From: QHXW01 sp035297145
Lineage (GTDB): Bacteria; Acidobacteriota; Terriglobia; Bryobacterales; Bryobacteraceae
Length of the DNA: 53,574 bases
NCBI GenBank assembly: GCA_035297145.1
Contig: DATGZN010000009.1
Span: 1-53,574 of the forward strand
Direction of reading: 5' to 3'
The notes beneath the pieces were generated by a model. It ran no database searches, was not told the origin of the DNA, and saw nothing but the letters and a program-made list of their open reading frames with translations. The position numbers and the translations under genes are program-made. Positions 35,783 to 45,132 of the stretch are shown piece by piece (the first letter of the stretch is position 1; the number at the start of each line of letters is the position of its first letter).

Positions 35783-35986
35783 ATGCGAGTTCACGATGAG
35801 CCCTTGAGTAGCCATCCAGGCATCCGGATCGACAAGATCCCGGTCAGCGGTGCAATGGGTTTGATTTTCACATTGGGATCGTTGGTTATCTTCCTCGCAC
35901 TACCTGCGGTTCGATGGTTCGCCATTCTTAGCCTACCGGTGGGCCTGGGAGTTGCCGCTCTTCTGCACTTCACCGGTCGAAAATAG
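35783..35986 (+). CDS. Small two-helix membrane protein coupled to ADOP1
   Basis: 67 aa from ATG 35783, with GGAGG 8 nt upstream (35770-35774). A soluble N-terminus (MRVHDEPLSSHPGIRIDKIP) is followed by two hydrophobic segments (about 27-43 and 46-62) separated by an Arg-Trp. The stop overlaps the GTG start of the ADOP permease (TAGTG), which implies translational coupling and a shared role. It may be a small accessory subunit of the permease. I recognise no family. Confidence 0.7.
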   Translation: MRVHDEPLSSHPGIRIDKIPVSGAMGLIFTLGSLVIFLALPAVRWFAILSLPVGLGVAALLHFTGRK

Positions 35987-38460
35987 TGCTCTGGCAGGAC
36001 ATTCGCTACGGCTTGCGCGTGATGCGCAGGAGCCCTGGATTCACCTCGGTGGCTGTATTGTCACTGGCCCTTGGCATCGGGGCCAACACGGCGATCTTCA
36101 GCCTGCTTTACACCGTGATGCTCCACGAGTTGCCGGTCGCGCAACCCGAGCAGCTTGTGGAATTCCTGATTTCGTATCCGGGAGATCCGCCGCTGAACAC
36201 GTTCAGCCGGCAGAGTTACGAGCACTATCGCGATCACAATCACGTTTTTTCCGGAATCATCGCCGACCATCCCTCGCGTTTTCGCGCCCACGGCAGCGGC
36301 ATCGCGCCGGAAACTGTGTACGGAGAATCCGTAACAGGGAACTTCTTTCAGATGCTTGGAGTGAAACCCGCCATCGGCCGGTTGATTCGTCCCGAGGACG
36401 ACCGCACAGGCGATAGCAACTCCGCGGTCGCGGTTGTTGGCTGGTCGTACTGGCAGAGCAAATTCAATCTCGATCCGGCCATTTTAGGAAAGCACATCGT
36501 TGTAGACGATGCTCCGGTGACGATCGTCGGCGTGACGCCGCGTGGTTTTTCGGGTTTGCAACTAGGAATGCGGTTTGACATCTGGGTGCCGCTGTCTGTG
36601 CAGTGGATGATCAATCCAGGCGTCCGCTCCGGTCTTGGGTCTCTGCGGCTGATTGGACGATTGAAGCCCGGCGTTTCGATCGCGAAGGCGCGAGCGGAAA
36701 TGGCGCTCCTGTTCCGGTTCACGTTCGAGGAAAGAACCCGGGCGAGCGACGATCCGGTGATGCGCCAGCTCCAGTTTGCGGTAGAACCCGCGGGCGCCGG
36801 TCTTTCCACGGCCCTACGCGATCGGTTCGCGAAACCGCTTTTGGCGCTGATGGCGGTGGTTGCGCTGCTGTTGCTGATCGCGTGCACGAATGTGGCCGGC
36901 TTGCTGCTGGCCCGGGGAGCGGCGCGCGAGCGGGAAATGGCCGTGCGCGTTTCCCTGGGCGCCAGCCGCGTTCGCCTTTTGCGCCAGGTGCTCACTGAAT
37001 CTCTGATGTTGTCTGTGACGGGCGGTGTGCTGGGTGTCTTGCTGGCCTATTTTGGCGCCGCCGCCCTGGTGAGGATCACGACGTCCGGACGCTTCGTAGG
37101 GCCGCCACCTCGCATTGATATTCACGTCCTTCCCGACGTGCATGTTCTGCTTTTCACGTGCGGGATCGCGATCTTGGCCGGGGTGCTGTTCGGGCTGGCG
37201 CCCGCGTGGAGCGCGTTCGCGTCCGCACCGGCTTCTTCGCTGCGCAATTCCGGTAGTGCGGGCGAGACGAAATTCCGCCGCATGTTCGGCAAGAGCCTGG
37301 TGGTTGCGCAGGTAGCGCTCTCGGTGGGCCTCGTGAGCGCTGCCGGCCTGTTCATTGGCAACCTGTCGAATCTCGAGCACACAGATCTGGGCTTCCGCCG
37401 CGACCATCTTCTTCTCATGACCCTCGATCCGGCACACAGCGGCTATGGCGCCGAAGAATTATTTCGCGCGTATCGGGACATGTTGACGCGCCTGGAGAGG
37501 ATTCCGGGCGTGCGCTCGGCCACGATCAGCGACGGTACTCCAATCTCGGGCGGGGCGGCTGTGAGTTTCGCAGTAGCGGAAGGCTACCAGGAGAGATCGG
37601 AGGATCGCCGCTACGTGTTCATTAACTGGGTCGCCCCGAAATACTTCGAGACCCTCGGAACGCCTTTACTGGCTGGGCGCGACTTCAGCTTCCAGGATCA
37701 GGGCGGCCCGCGCGTGGCGATCATCAACCAGGCGATGGCCCGATATTATTTCGCCAACCGCAGCCCTATCGGAAGGCACGTGGCACTTGAACACGACTGG
37801 GAGGGCTTCGGCGCGGACCAGCCTTACGAGATCGTTGGAGTGGTTGGCGACGCCAAGTACTCCGAGATTCGCGAAGCGCCACCGCGCACGATCTACTTCA
37901 ACGCGTTTCAATTTCCAGGATCATCATCTACGTTTACGCTAAGGACGAGCGTCAATCCGCTGACCGTCGCTCCCGCCACGCGCCGCATCGCTGGGGAATT
38001 ACTGAAGGACGTGCCGGTGACGCGCGTCACCACGCTCGCCGATCAGGTGGACGCGACCATCGTCCCGGAGCGGCTGATGGCGTTTGTCTCCAGCGTGTTT
38101 GGAGGTCTGGGCGCGCTGCTCACGGCGATCGGGATCTACGGCTTGCTGGCCTACACGGTGACGCGACGCATCAACGAGATCGGCATCCGCATGGCGCTAG
38201 GCGCGACGCAAGGCGATGTCACGCGGAAGGTGCTCCGAGACGCGCTGGCGATGGTGTGCGCAGGGTTGGCGGTTGGAGTGCCCTTAGCGATTTGGGGCAA
38301 ACGCTTCGCTGCGAGCCTGATCGCCGACCTGCCGGTGACGAGCGCGGTTCCGGTCGCCCTGGGAGCGGCGGCCATGATTGCGATCGCACTGCTGGCAGCA
38401 TACATACCGGCGCGGCGAGCGGCTCGAGTCGAACCGATGGAAGCGTTGAGGCACGAGTAG
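35986..38460 (+). CDS. ADOP-type MacB/FtsX permease 1
   Basis: Protein of 824 aa from GTG 35986. It opens with the conserved LWQDIRYGLRVMRRSPGFT and ALGIGANTAIFS. The first helix is near 20-42, the periplasmic MacB core domain near 45-280, and a first FtsX membrane block near 284-360 (LLLLIACTNVAGLLLARGAA). A second core domain follows, and the last FtsX block is near 705-815 (AIGIYGLLAYTVTRRINEIG). No ATPase gene is adjacent. These 'orphan' permeases are numerous in Acidobacteriota and their substrates are unknown. The N-terminal helical prefix domain seen on permease 3 is absent. Confidence 0.92.
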   Translation: MLWQDIRYGLRVMRRSPGFTSVAVLSLALGIGANTAIFSLLYTVMLHELPVAQPEQLVEFLISYPGDPPLNTFSRQSYEHYRDHNHVFSGIIADHPSRFRAHGSGIAPETVYGESVTGNFFQMLGVKPAIGRLIRPEDDRTGDSNSAVAVVGWSYWQSKFNLDPAILGKHIVVDDAPVTIVGVTPRGFSGLQLGMRFDIWVPLSVQWMINPGVRSGLGSLRLIGRLKPGVSIAKARAEMALLFRFTFEERTRASDDPVMRQLQFAVEPAGAGLSTALRDRFAKPLLALMAVVALLLLIACTNVAGLLLARGAAREREMAVRVSLGASRVRLLRQVLTESLMLSVTGGVLGVLLAYFGAAALVRITTSGRFVGPPPRIDIHVLPDVHVLLFTCGIAILAGVLFGLAPAWSAFASAPASSLRNSGSAGETKFRRMFGKSLVVAQVALSVGLVSAAGLFIGNLSNLEHTDLGFRRDHLLLMTLDPAHSGYGAEELFRAYRDMLTRLERIPGVRSATISDGTPISGGAAVSFAVAEGYQERSEDRRYVFINWVAPKYFETLGTPLLAGRDFSFQDQGGPRVAIINQAMARYYFANRSPIGRHVALEHDWEGFGADQPYEIVGVVGDAKYSEIREAPPRTIYFNAFQFPGSSSTFTLRTSVNPLTVAPATRRIAGELLKDVPVTRVTTLADQVDATIVPERLMAFVSSVFGGLGALLTAIGIYGLLAYTVTRRINEIGIRMALGATQGDVTRKVLRDALAMVCAGLAVGVPLAIWGKRFAASLIADLPVTSAVPVALGAAAMIAIALLAAYIPARRAARVEPMEALRHE

Positions 38461-38585
38461 GCAGGATGTCGCGCCGGCGATCCGCAACCGTCAGCAGCAC
38501 TAAAAGCACGATGAGCGCCGCGACGCCGGTCAAATTCATACACGCAAGCGTACCACGCAAGTCCGCTTTTGACGCGGCAATCTAA

Positions 38586-39473
38586 CTATCGGCGCTGGAG
38601 ATCCGCACCGATTGAGTCAAGACCGGCAATCAGTCCCGAAGGAAGTTGCAGTGTTGCGGCGCTGAGATTCTGGCGAAGATGCGCGCCGGAAGATGTACCG
38701 GGAATCAGCAGAATGTTGGGCGAGCGCTGGAGCAGCCAGGCGAGTGCCACCTGCATTGGAGCAGCGTGCAGGGCCGCTGCTGCTGCGTCAAGCGCCGATG
38801 ACTGCAACGGAGTGAAGCCGCCCAACGGAAAAAAGGGTACGTAGGCGATTCCTCGACGGGCAAGGTCATCGATAAGGCCGTCGTCCTGCCGGTTCGCCAC
38901 GTTGTAGAAGTTTTGCACGCAGACAATCTCGGTAATCGCCTGGGCCTCCGCCAACTGATCGCGAGTGATGTTGCTCAAACCGAGATGGCGAATCAGCCCC
39001 TGACGCTTGAGCTCCGCAAGCGCAGTCAGGGGTTCTTCGATTGACCCCTCGGATGGCTCCATGAATCCTCCATCCCGGAGGTTGACGACGTCCAGCGCGT
39101 CGAGTCCGAGGTTGCGCAGATTGTCATGGACGGCATCGATCAGCTCTTGACGCGAAAGCGCATGAACCCACGATTTGTCCTTTGGCCGCCGAGCCCCTAC
39201 TTTGGTGACGATCACCAGTCCATCCGGGTAGGGATGAAGCGCTTGTTTGATGATCTGGTTGGTCACGTGGGGACCGTAAAAATCGCTCGTATCGATGTGG
39301 TTGATCCCTGCCGCAACAGCCTCTCGCAGAACGGCGATTGCAGCGTCCAGGTCACGCGGCGGTCCCCACACCTGCGGACCGGCAAGTTGCATGGCGCCAT
39401 AGCCCATTCGGCTTAAACTTATCGAAGTACCAGGAAGCGTGAAGCTGCCGCGAAGGTCCATCTGTTTCGTCAT
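38586..39473 (-). CDS. Aldo-keto reductase (YdbC-like)
   Basis: Protein of 295 aa, an NADPH-type AKR barrel. MGYGAMQLAGPQVWGPP and INHIDTSDFYG (catalytic Asp and Tyr), VIVTKVGARRP (Lys) and GIRHLGLSNIT-like RQGLIRHLGLSNITRDQ are visible, plus the cofactor loop IPGTSSGAHLRQNL. At the position of the usual catalytic His the sequence reads VVNLRDG, as in the YdbC branch. The substrate is unknown. Strong Shine-Dalgarno GGAGGAG precedes the ATG by 7 nt. It is divergent from a TetR gene 65 nt away, which probably regulates it. Confidence 0.9.
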   Translation of the reverse strand: MTKQMDLRGSFTLPGTSISLSRMGYGAMQLAGPQVWGPPRDLDAAIAVLREAVAAGINHIDTSDFYGPHVTNQIIKQALHPYPDGLVIVTKVGARRPKDKSWVHALSRQELIDAVHDNLRNLGLDALDVVNLRDGGFMEPSEGSIEEPLTALAELKRQGLIRHLGLSNITRDQLAEAQAITEIVCVQNFYNVANRQDDGLIDDLARRGIAYVPFFPLGGFTPLQSSALDAAAAALHAAPMQVALAWLLQRSPNILLIPGTSSGAHLRQNLSAATLQLPSGLIAGLDSIGADLQRR

Positions 39474-39538
39474 TTCGTGTCTCCTCCAGCTCGTACACTA
39501 TGCTTAGATGAAGAAACCTTCAATTGAGGAGTTCGCAT

Positions 39539-40174
39539 TTGCCTCAGCGCTCTCAAGCGGTCTTAGAACCACGTAAATCGCCTGTTCAAGCGCGTTCGGC
39601 TGCGAGCGTGGACGCGATTCTCCAAGCGACTATTCAGGTTTTGCTCCATGTGGGAAAGGAACGGCTCACTACGACAAAGGTCGCACTAAGAGCCGGCGTG
39701 TCGGTCGGAACTCTTTATCAGTACTTTCCCAACAAGAGCGCCCTGCTAAAAGCTGCCTTGAAACGTCACATGGATGAGATCACGGAAGCCATTGAACTCG
39801 TCTGTCATCAGCAGAAAGGGCATTCACTGGAGCAAATGGCTACCGCCCTCATGACGACGTTCCTCGAAGCCAAGATGAGAGACGCGAAGACGAGTGTCGC
39901 CCTCTATGCGGTGAGCTCCGACGTAGACGGAGCGAAGATCGTGCAGGAAATCAGAATCAGGTCCAACAGGGCGATTGTCGGCATGCTGAAGACCGCCAGG
40001 GAACAGCTCACGACCGATCCTGAGCTTGTCGCTTCGATGCTCCAAGGCGTGATGGTTGGGGTCAGCCGAAGACTGCTGGAATCCAGTGCTCCTGAAAAGC
40101 AATTCGACACCTTGCGACAGGAACTGATCTTCCTCGCGTGCGCTTACCTCAAGGCATGTTCTGCGCGTCTATAG
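39539..40174 (+). CDS. TetR/AcrR-family transcriptional regulator
   Basis: 211 aa from TTG 39539, preceded by TTGAGGAG (39524-39531) 7 nt upstream; an in-frame TTG at 39524 is itself part of that site, so I prefer 39539. The helix-turn-helix is in TTTKVALRAGVSVGTLYQYF and PNKSALLKAAL. The C-terminal ligand domain is helical and unassigned. Divergent orientation with the aldo-keto reductase suggests control of that gene and itself by a small electrophile or aldehyde; this is inference. Confidence 0.9.
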   Translation: MPQRSQAVLEPRKSPVQARSAASVDAILQATIQVLLHVGKERLTTTKVALRAGVSVGTLYQYFPNKSALLKAALKRHMDEITEAIELVCHQQKGHSLEQMATALMTTFLEAKMRDAKTSVALYAVSSDVDGAKIVQEIRIRSNRAIVGMLKTAREQLTTDPELVASMLQGVMVGVSRRLLESSAPEKQFDTLRQELIFLACAYLKACSARL

Positions 40175-40213
40175 GTTCGTCGGGCTGAGCGCGCTGATTA
40201 AGGCGATCGCAAC

Positions 40214-42100
40214 TCAGTGCCCCGTCTTCTGCCTCGCCTCCGCCTGAGCCTTGCGCCACGTTGCCATCACGTCATCCAGGGCTTTCTGAATCCGGTCCGG
40301 ATGGTCGTCCAGTTCCCGGAACATCACGCGCATCTCTATCGGCGCGTTTAGGAACAGGCGGCGCGCAGCCGGTGGTGGCGGCCCTCCAGGAGTGCCGGCG
40401 GGCGGGATCGGAGCCGGAAGCCGAATCGCATACATGCCGTCGCCTGCAAGCGGCTGATGCGGATACTGCATGATCCACGCGCAGTTGTGGGTGTCCAGAA
40501 TCATGTTTGTGGAGACGAACACCCAATGCCCCGCGTCAGAATCCGTCGGCGCCTGGCAGTCCCACAGGCGCGACTTCGGCACGAACGCTCTTGAGTCGGA
40601 GAACCCATAGATGTCCAAAGGCACGTCCGTTAACTCATGCTGCTCTGCGAACTGCTCCACTTCGGGGAGCGCCTGGTTCCAATCGACATTGGAATCGCTC
40701 ATTAGCCAGTAGAGCGGCCGCCCCATCCCGAACGGGCTGACATACGGGAAGTAGTAAGGATAGAGCCGCACGGCGGTGACGAGGCAACTGGCAACCAGCA
40801 CGGTGGCCACCACCGCGGCCGTCCACTCCAGGCGGCGCGCGGACTTTTCGATGAGCCGGGGCAGTGGCGCCATCAACAGCGTCAGCAGCACCAGCGGAAC
40901 GCTGAAATGACGGATGCTGATGTCCATGGGCCCGATCAGGCAGATGCCCGTGAAAACCAGCAACGAGACCCAGATCGCGCGCCAGTGCGTGGCCAGTTCA
41001 GCCGGAATGACAGCCAGGGCGCGGGACTTCCATCTGTGCCACAGCGAAAGAGCTAGTGTCAGCACCAGCAGGCCGAGGAACCCTGGCAACGATTTCAGAA
41101 CCAGCAACACCGGGAAGTAGAACCAGACTCCGTGCGGATACTGATGGCCCAATATAAATGACGGGCGCACGGCGGTAAGCAGCACCCACCCCAGTCCGCG
41201 CAGGAACAGCCACGGCGGCATCAGAAGGCGGCCGGCAAGAGCAATCAGCAGCCCGTGGCCGGCAAAACCGGGAATGTCCACCGGCTGGTTCCACGAGAAG
41301 ACGAAGTACACCACGTACACCACCACTGCGGCGAGCCACGTGCCTTTTCGCAGCGCGCGCCAACGGAGCTTGCGCCAAACGCGTCTTGAGGGTTTGTCGG
41401 CAGGTTGGTCCGCCAGCGCCCACCAGCGCGTGCTCAGCACGAAAGCGAGCATGGCAATGAACACGATGCCCGAGGAGAACTTGGAGAGCAGTGCTCCGGC
41501 CAGCGCCAGGGCGAACCAGCGGGTGTTTCGGCGATCCGGGTTCCGCCACAAGTCGCCGAGCGTCCACAATGTCAGGACCGCGAACAGCGCAATGGCAACG
41601 TCGGTCAGCACCAGCGGACCGAAGGCGAGGAACGCCGGCATGCTCGTGTAGGCGGCCAGACAGAGGAGCCCGCCCCAGTCTCCGCCCAATCGGCGTCCCA
41701 GTACGAACAACACCCAGCCCAGCAGCAGCGTCAGCAGGAGCATGGGCAGCCGCGCCCACATCAGCGTGTTCTGGGGGTTGTTCCAGCGGCCCAGAACCCA
41801 GTCGCCGAACACCCACTGACCCATATAGGCGGGAAAAAAACTTCGACCTATGGTCCACTGGTTGCTGGAATAGTCGGCGCGCGTGCCACGCATGGCGAGC
41901 GGCAGGCCAGCCAGCACTTTGGTCAGCGGCGGATGCTCGTCGTTGAAACGCAGATCCAGCTTCTGGACATAGCTCAAGCCAGCCCCAATGTGGGCAACCT
42001 CGTCGATGGTAACGGATTCGCGCAACGCGGCGCCGCCGGCCAGCACGAACATCAACAGCAGCAGCGCAACTGCGGCTACTACCGGCGGCCGGATGTGCAT
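40214..42100 (-). CDS. GT39-like membrane glycosyltransferase
   Basis: Protein of 628 aa with about ten or eleven hydrophobic helices in the first 450 residues. The first outside loop has VTIDEVAHIGAGLSYVQ, the Asp-Glu pair characteristic of PMT/ArnT-type GT-C enzymes, then DLRFNDEHPPLTKVLAGLP. A soluble C-terminal part (about 480-628) includes SDSNVDWNQALPEVEQF. Enzymes of this group use polyprenyl-phosphate sugars outside the inner membrane to glycosylate proteins or lipids. Acceptor unknown. It is convergent with tetR (39-nt gap). Confidence 0.87.
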   Translation of the reverse strand: MHIRPPVVAAVALLLLMFVLAGGAALRESVTIDEVAHIGAGLSYVQKLDLRFNDEHPPLTKVLAGLPLAMRGTRADYSSNQWTIGRSFFPAYMGQWVFGDWVLGRWNNPQNTLMWARLPMLLLTLLLGWVLFVLGRRLGGDWGGLLCLAAYTSMPAFLAFGPLVLTDVAIALFAVLTLWTLGDLWRNPDRRNTRWFALALAGALLSKFSSGIVFIAMLAFVLSTRWWALADQPADKPSRRVWRKLRWRALRKGTWLAAVVVYVVYFVFSWNQPVDIPGFAGHGLLIALAGRLLMPPWLFLRGLGWVLLTAVRPSFILGHQYPHGVWFYFPVLLVLKSLPGFLGLLVLTLALSLWHRWKSRALAVIPAELATHWRAIWVSLLVFTGICLIGPMDISIRHFSVPLVLLTLLMAPLPRLIEKSARRLEWTAAVVATVLVASCLVTAVRLYPYYFPYVSPFGMGRPLYWLMSDSNVDWNQALPEVEQFAEQHELTDVPLDIYGFSDSRAFVPKSRLWDCQAPTDSDAGHWVFVSTNMILDTHNCAWIMQYPHQPLAGDGMYAIRLPAPIPPAGTPGGPPPPAARRLFLNAPIEMRVMFRELDDHPDRIQKALDDVMATWRKAQAEARQKTGH

Positions 42101-42193
42101 AGGTGTTCCTGCAGTGTAATACGCGCTTGTGCCGTCGATTGTGCCCCCGGCTTGAGCCAGATCGTTTAAGCTTGATCGAGGAGGGAAGAGACG

Positions 42194-42568
42194 GTGAAGA
42201 GGTCACTACTTGTTTTGTTACTCTTGGTCGGAGCATCATCGGCGTTCAGTCAGGTCTCGGTCGGAATAGTGATTGGAGCGCCACCGCCACCGCGAGTGGT
42301 TCGGGTCCACCCGCCAACTCCGGGTCCGGAATTCATCTGGGTGGAAGGATATTGGTATCCGGTGGGACATCACTACAAGTGGCATGGCGGATACTGGACT
42401 CGTCCACCTTATGCCGGCGCCCACTGGGTTGTGCCTCGCCATGACGGAGAGCGGTTCTTTGCCGGGTACTGGGATGGCGATCACGGCCGGCGCGAACACG
42501 ACCATCACTGGGATCGCGACCGCGACCGTCGTGATCATGACCGTGACCGGGATCACGATCACCACTAG
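42194..42568 (+). CDS. YXWGXW-repeat exported protein with Asp/His/Arg tail
   Basis: 124 aa from GTG 42194 with GGAGGGAAGAG upstream. A signal peptide (MKRSLLVLLLLVGASSAFS) precedes three YXWGXW-like units (FIWVEGYWYPVG, YKWHGGYWTRPP, ERFFAGYWDGD). The last about 30 residues are a nearly pure Asp/His/Arg tract (HDHHWDRDRDRRDHDRDRDH), a likely metal-binding or acidic/basic mixed-charge tail. YXWGXW proteins are secreted and uncharacterised. It lies 104 nt upstream of ADOP permease 2. Confidence 0.82.
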   Translation: MKRSLLVLLLLVGASSAFSQVSVGIVIGAPPPPRVVRVHPPTPGPEFIWVEGYWYPVGHHYKWHGGYWTRPPYAGAHWVVPRHDGERFFAGYWDGDHGRREHDHHWDRDRDRRDHDRDRDHDHH

Positions 42569-42643
42569 TTTTTGCAGCTGCGCAAAATAGCCAGGAACAT
42601 CGCACCGCGGCCGCGCGTACTGATCGGTAGGCGCCAGACACGC

Positions 42644-42658
42644 AGGTTGGATCAACCT
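42644..42658 (+). promoter_or_regulatory. Inverted repeat abutting the ADOP2 ribosome binding site
   Basis: AGGTTG-GAT-CAACCT is a perfect 6-bp dyad ending 2 nt before the GGAGG at 42661-42665. It can form an mRNA hairpin next to the ribosome binding site or act as an operator. Confidence 0.3.
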
Positions 42659-42672
42659 CAGGAGGTAGTGGT

Positions 42673-45132
42673 ATGTGGGTACTTCTCCAGGACCTTCGTT
42701 ATGGTTGGCGCATGCTGGCCAAGAACCGTGGTTTCACGGCAGTCGCCGTCATTGCTTTGGCGCTCGGGATTGGCGCCAACACAGCCATTTTCAGCGTGGT
42801 TAACGGCGTGCTGCTTCGGCCGCTCGCCTACCGCGATCCCGAGCGCCTGATGCGTCTCAGAGAGACGTCGCCGGACTTCAGTTCGATGGCCGTCGCCTAT
42901 CCAAACTTCCTGGATTGGAAAGAGCAGAACCGCAGCTTCGCCGTCCTCGCCGCGTTCCGCTGGCAAGACTACGACGTCACCGGCGGAGGGCAGCCCGAGC
43001 ATTTGAGCGGCAAGATGGTCTCGGCCGATTTCTTCCGCGTCCTGGGAATCCATCCGGTGCTGGGCCGCGACTTCGACCGGACGGACAGGCTCGGTGCCAC
43101 GCCTGTAGCTCTTATCAGTGGCGGCTTGTGGAGCCGGCGGTTTGCATCCAACCCCGCCGCGCTCGGTAGCCAGGTGATGCTCAACGGGCAAAGCTATACG
43201 ATCGTGGGCGTCATCCCGGCCGATTTCCAGTTTGAAGGTGCCGCCGAGGTCTACACGCCGCTGGCACAGTGGGACGATATCCTGGCCCGGTCGCGCGAAA
43301 TGCATCCGGGCATGAATGTGTTGGGGCGGCTGAAACCCGGCGTGACGCAAGCGCAGGCCCAATCGGATATGAACGCCCTCGCTGCCCGCTTGGCAGAAGC
43401 TTATCCGAAATCGAATTCCAAGCACGGCGTCAACATGGCTCCGCTCGCGAGCACGATCGTGGGAGATGTCCGCCCGACGCTGTTGGTTCTGGTGGGCGCA
43501 GTGGGCTTCGTGCTGCTCATCGCCTGCGCGAATGTAGCGAACCTGCTGCTGGCTCGTGCCACCGGTCGCCAGAAAGAGATTGCGATCCGCTCGGCGATTG
43601 GTGCGGGGCGCGGCCGCGTGATCCGGCAATTGCTTACGGAGAGCGTGTTGCTGGCGCTGGCTGGCGGCATTGCCGGGCTGGCCATCGCCCGCTGGGGCAC
43701 GCAGGCGGTGGTGGCAGCGATTCCTGGCGGCCTGCCGCGCATGGAGAACATCGGCGTGGACGGCTGGGTGCTGGCGTTCACGCTGGGCGTTTCGCTGGTC
43801 ACCGGCATCCTTTTCGGGCTGGCTCCTGCGATGCAAGTCTCGGCGGGCGATCTGCACGAGACGTTGAAAGAAGGGACACGAGGCTCGTCGGGCGGACATC
43901 GGCGTTTGCGCAGCGTGCTGGTAGTTTCCGAAGTGGCAGCCGCGCTGGTGCTGCTGGCTGGCGCCGGCCTGATGCTGCGGACGATCTGGAGCCTCGCGCA
44001 TATCAATCCCGGATTCGATCCCAGCCATGTTCTGATCTTCTCGTTGGGAATGTCCCCGGCCAATGCCACAAGCAGCAGTCGTATTCTCCAGACGTTCGAG
44101 GACACAGTGGACCGCGTCCAGAGTGTGCCGGGAGTGAAAGCCGCCGGTGTGTCTGACTTGATTCCGTTAGGAGAGGGCGACGACGAAATCCCCTTCTATG
44201 TGAACGGACGGCCTCGCCCCACCTCGCAGGGCGACATGTCGTGGGCGCTGATGTACACGACGAGCCCGGGCTATCGCAAGGCCATGAACATTCCGCTCTT
44301 GCGCGGCCGATACATAGAACCTCAGGATATGCACCGCGGGTCGCACATCGTGGTGATCGACGAAGTGATGGCTCACACCTACTTCCCGAACGAAGATCCC
44401 ATAGGCAAGAGCATCGTGGTTGCCGACCTGAGTGGCGATTTGGGTCCTGAGATCACGACGCCGATGCGGATTGTGGGTATCGTCGGCCATGTCCGGCATT
44501 GGGGGTTGGATAGCGACGCCACTGCGCGTGTGCGAAGCGAAGTTTACCTGCCGATCAGTCAGATTCCGGATCAGTTCATGAAGTCCATCGCCACGTATAT
44601 CCACTTCGTGGTGCGCACGGGAACCGATCCGCTTGTCGCAGCCCCCGCAGTGCGTGGCGCGGTTCTGGCGGCGAACAATGATCAGCCGGTTTACGGAGTG
44701 CGCACGATGAACGCAGTGGTCGCGGATTCCATCGCGGACCGGCGCTTCTCCATGCTGCTGCTGGGCATCTTCGCCGGGTTGGCGCTATTGCTGGCTGCGG
44801 TCGGGATCTACGGGGTGATCTCTTACACTGTGGCCCAACGTACGCGCGAGATCGGCATCCGCATGGCGCTTGGAGCCCGTCAGTCCGATGTGCTGAAGGT
44901 TGTCGTCGCCCAGGGCATGCTTCCTGTTTTGGCCGGCCTGGCTATCGGACTAGCTGCCTCCTTTGGGCTCACCCGCCTCATGGCCGGCATGCTCTACGGC
45001 GTCAGGGCAGGCGACCCGGTGACCTTCATTGGCGTGGCGGTGTTGCTAGCCGCAGTGGCGCTCATCGCCACATGGATCCCTGCCCGACGCGCCACCAGGG
45101 TCGCGCCCGTGGTGGCCTTGCGGTACGAGTGA
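42673..45132 (+). CDS. ADOP-type MacB/FtsX permease 2
   Basis: Protein of 819 aa, start supported by AGGAGG upstream. It opens LLQDLRYGWRMLAKNRGFTA and ALGIGANTAIFS. It has an FtsX block near 269-345 (LLIACANVANLLLARATGRQ), a second periplasmic core with the PIGKSIVVADLSGD segment, and a final FtsX block near 700-815 (AAVGIYGVISYTVAQRTREI). Like permease 1 it lacks the N-terminal prefix domain and any ATPase neighbour. It ends THRVAPVVALRYE-like with 'RVAPVVALRYE', the usual ADOP terminus. Confidence 0.92.
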   Translation: MWVLLQDLRYGWRMLAKNRGFTAVAVIALALGIGANTAIFSVVNGVLLRPLAYRDPERLMRLRETSPDFSSMAVAYPNFLDWKEQNRSFAVLAAFRWQDYDVTGGGQPEHLSGKMVSADFFRVLGIHPVLGRDFDRTDRLGATPVALISGGLWSRRFASNPAALGSQVMLNGQSYTIVGVIPADFQFEGAAEVYTPLAQWDDILARSREMHPGMNVLGRLKPGVTQAQAQSDMNALAARLAEAYPKSNSKHGVNMAPLASTIVGDVRPTLLVLVGAVGFVLLIACANVANLLLARATGRQKEIAIRSAIGAGRGRVIRQLLTESVLLALAGGIAGLAIARWGTQAVVAAIPGGLPRMENIGVDGWVLAFTLGVSLVTGILFGLAPAMQVSAGDLHETLKEGTRGSSGGHRRLRSVLVVSEVAAALVLLAGAGLMLRTIWSLAHINPGFDPSHVLIFSLGMSPANATSSSRILQTFEDTVDRVQSVPGVKAAGVSDLIPLGEGDDEIPFYVNGRPRPTSQGDMSWALMYTTSPGYRKAMNIPLLRGRYIEPQDMHRGSHIVVIDEVMAHTYFPNEDPIGKSIVVADLSGDLGPEITTPMRIVGIVGHVRHWGLDSDATARVRSEVYLPISQIPDQFMKSIATYIHFVVRTGTDPLVAAPAVRGAVLAANNDQPVYGVRTMNAVVADSIADRRFSMLLLGIFAGLALLLAAVGIYGVISYTVAQRTREIGIRMALGARQSDVLKVVVAQGMLPVLAGLAIGLAASFGLTRLMAGMLYGVRAGDPVTFIGVAVLLAAVALIATWIPARRATRVAPVVALRYE

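Noticed and set aside
38219..38539. Minus-strand frame beginning with a hydrophobic helix (MNLTGVAALIVLLVLL) after ADOP1
   Set aside because: After the helix it runs about 240 nt antisense through the permease gene with no protein character and no good ribosome binding site.
42478..42565. Repetitive DNA in the Asp/His/Arg-coding tail as a CRISPR or tandem repeat array
   Set aside because: It is an irregular low-complexity coding tract, with no spacers or fixed period.
42570..42592. TTTTGC...GCAAAA hairpin after the YXWGXW gene as terminator
   Set aside because: The T-run precedes the stem instead of following it on the coding strand.
42658..44028. 456-codon minus-strand frame opposite ADOP2
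   Set aside because: Antisense shadow of a clear permease.
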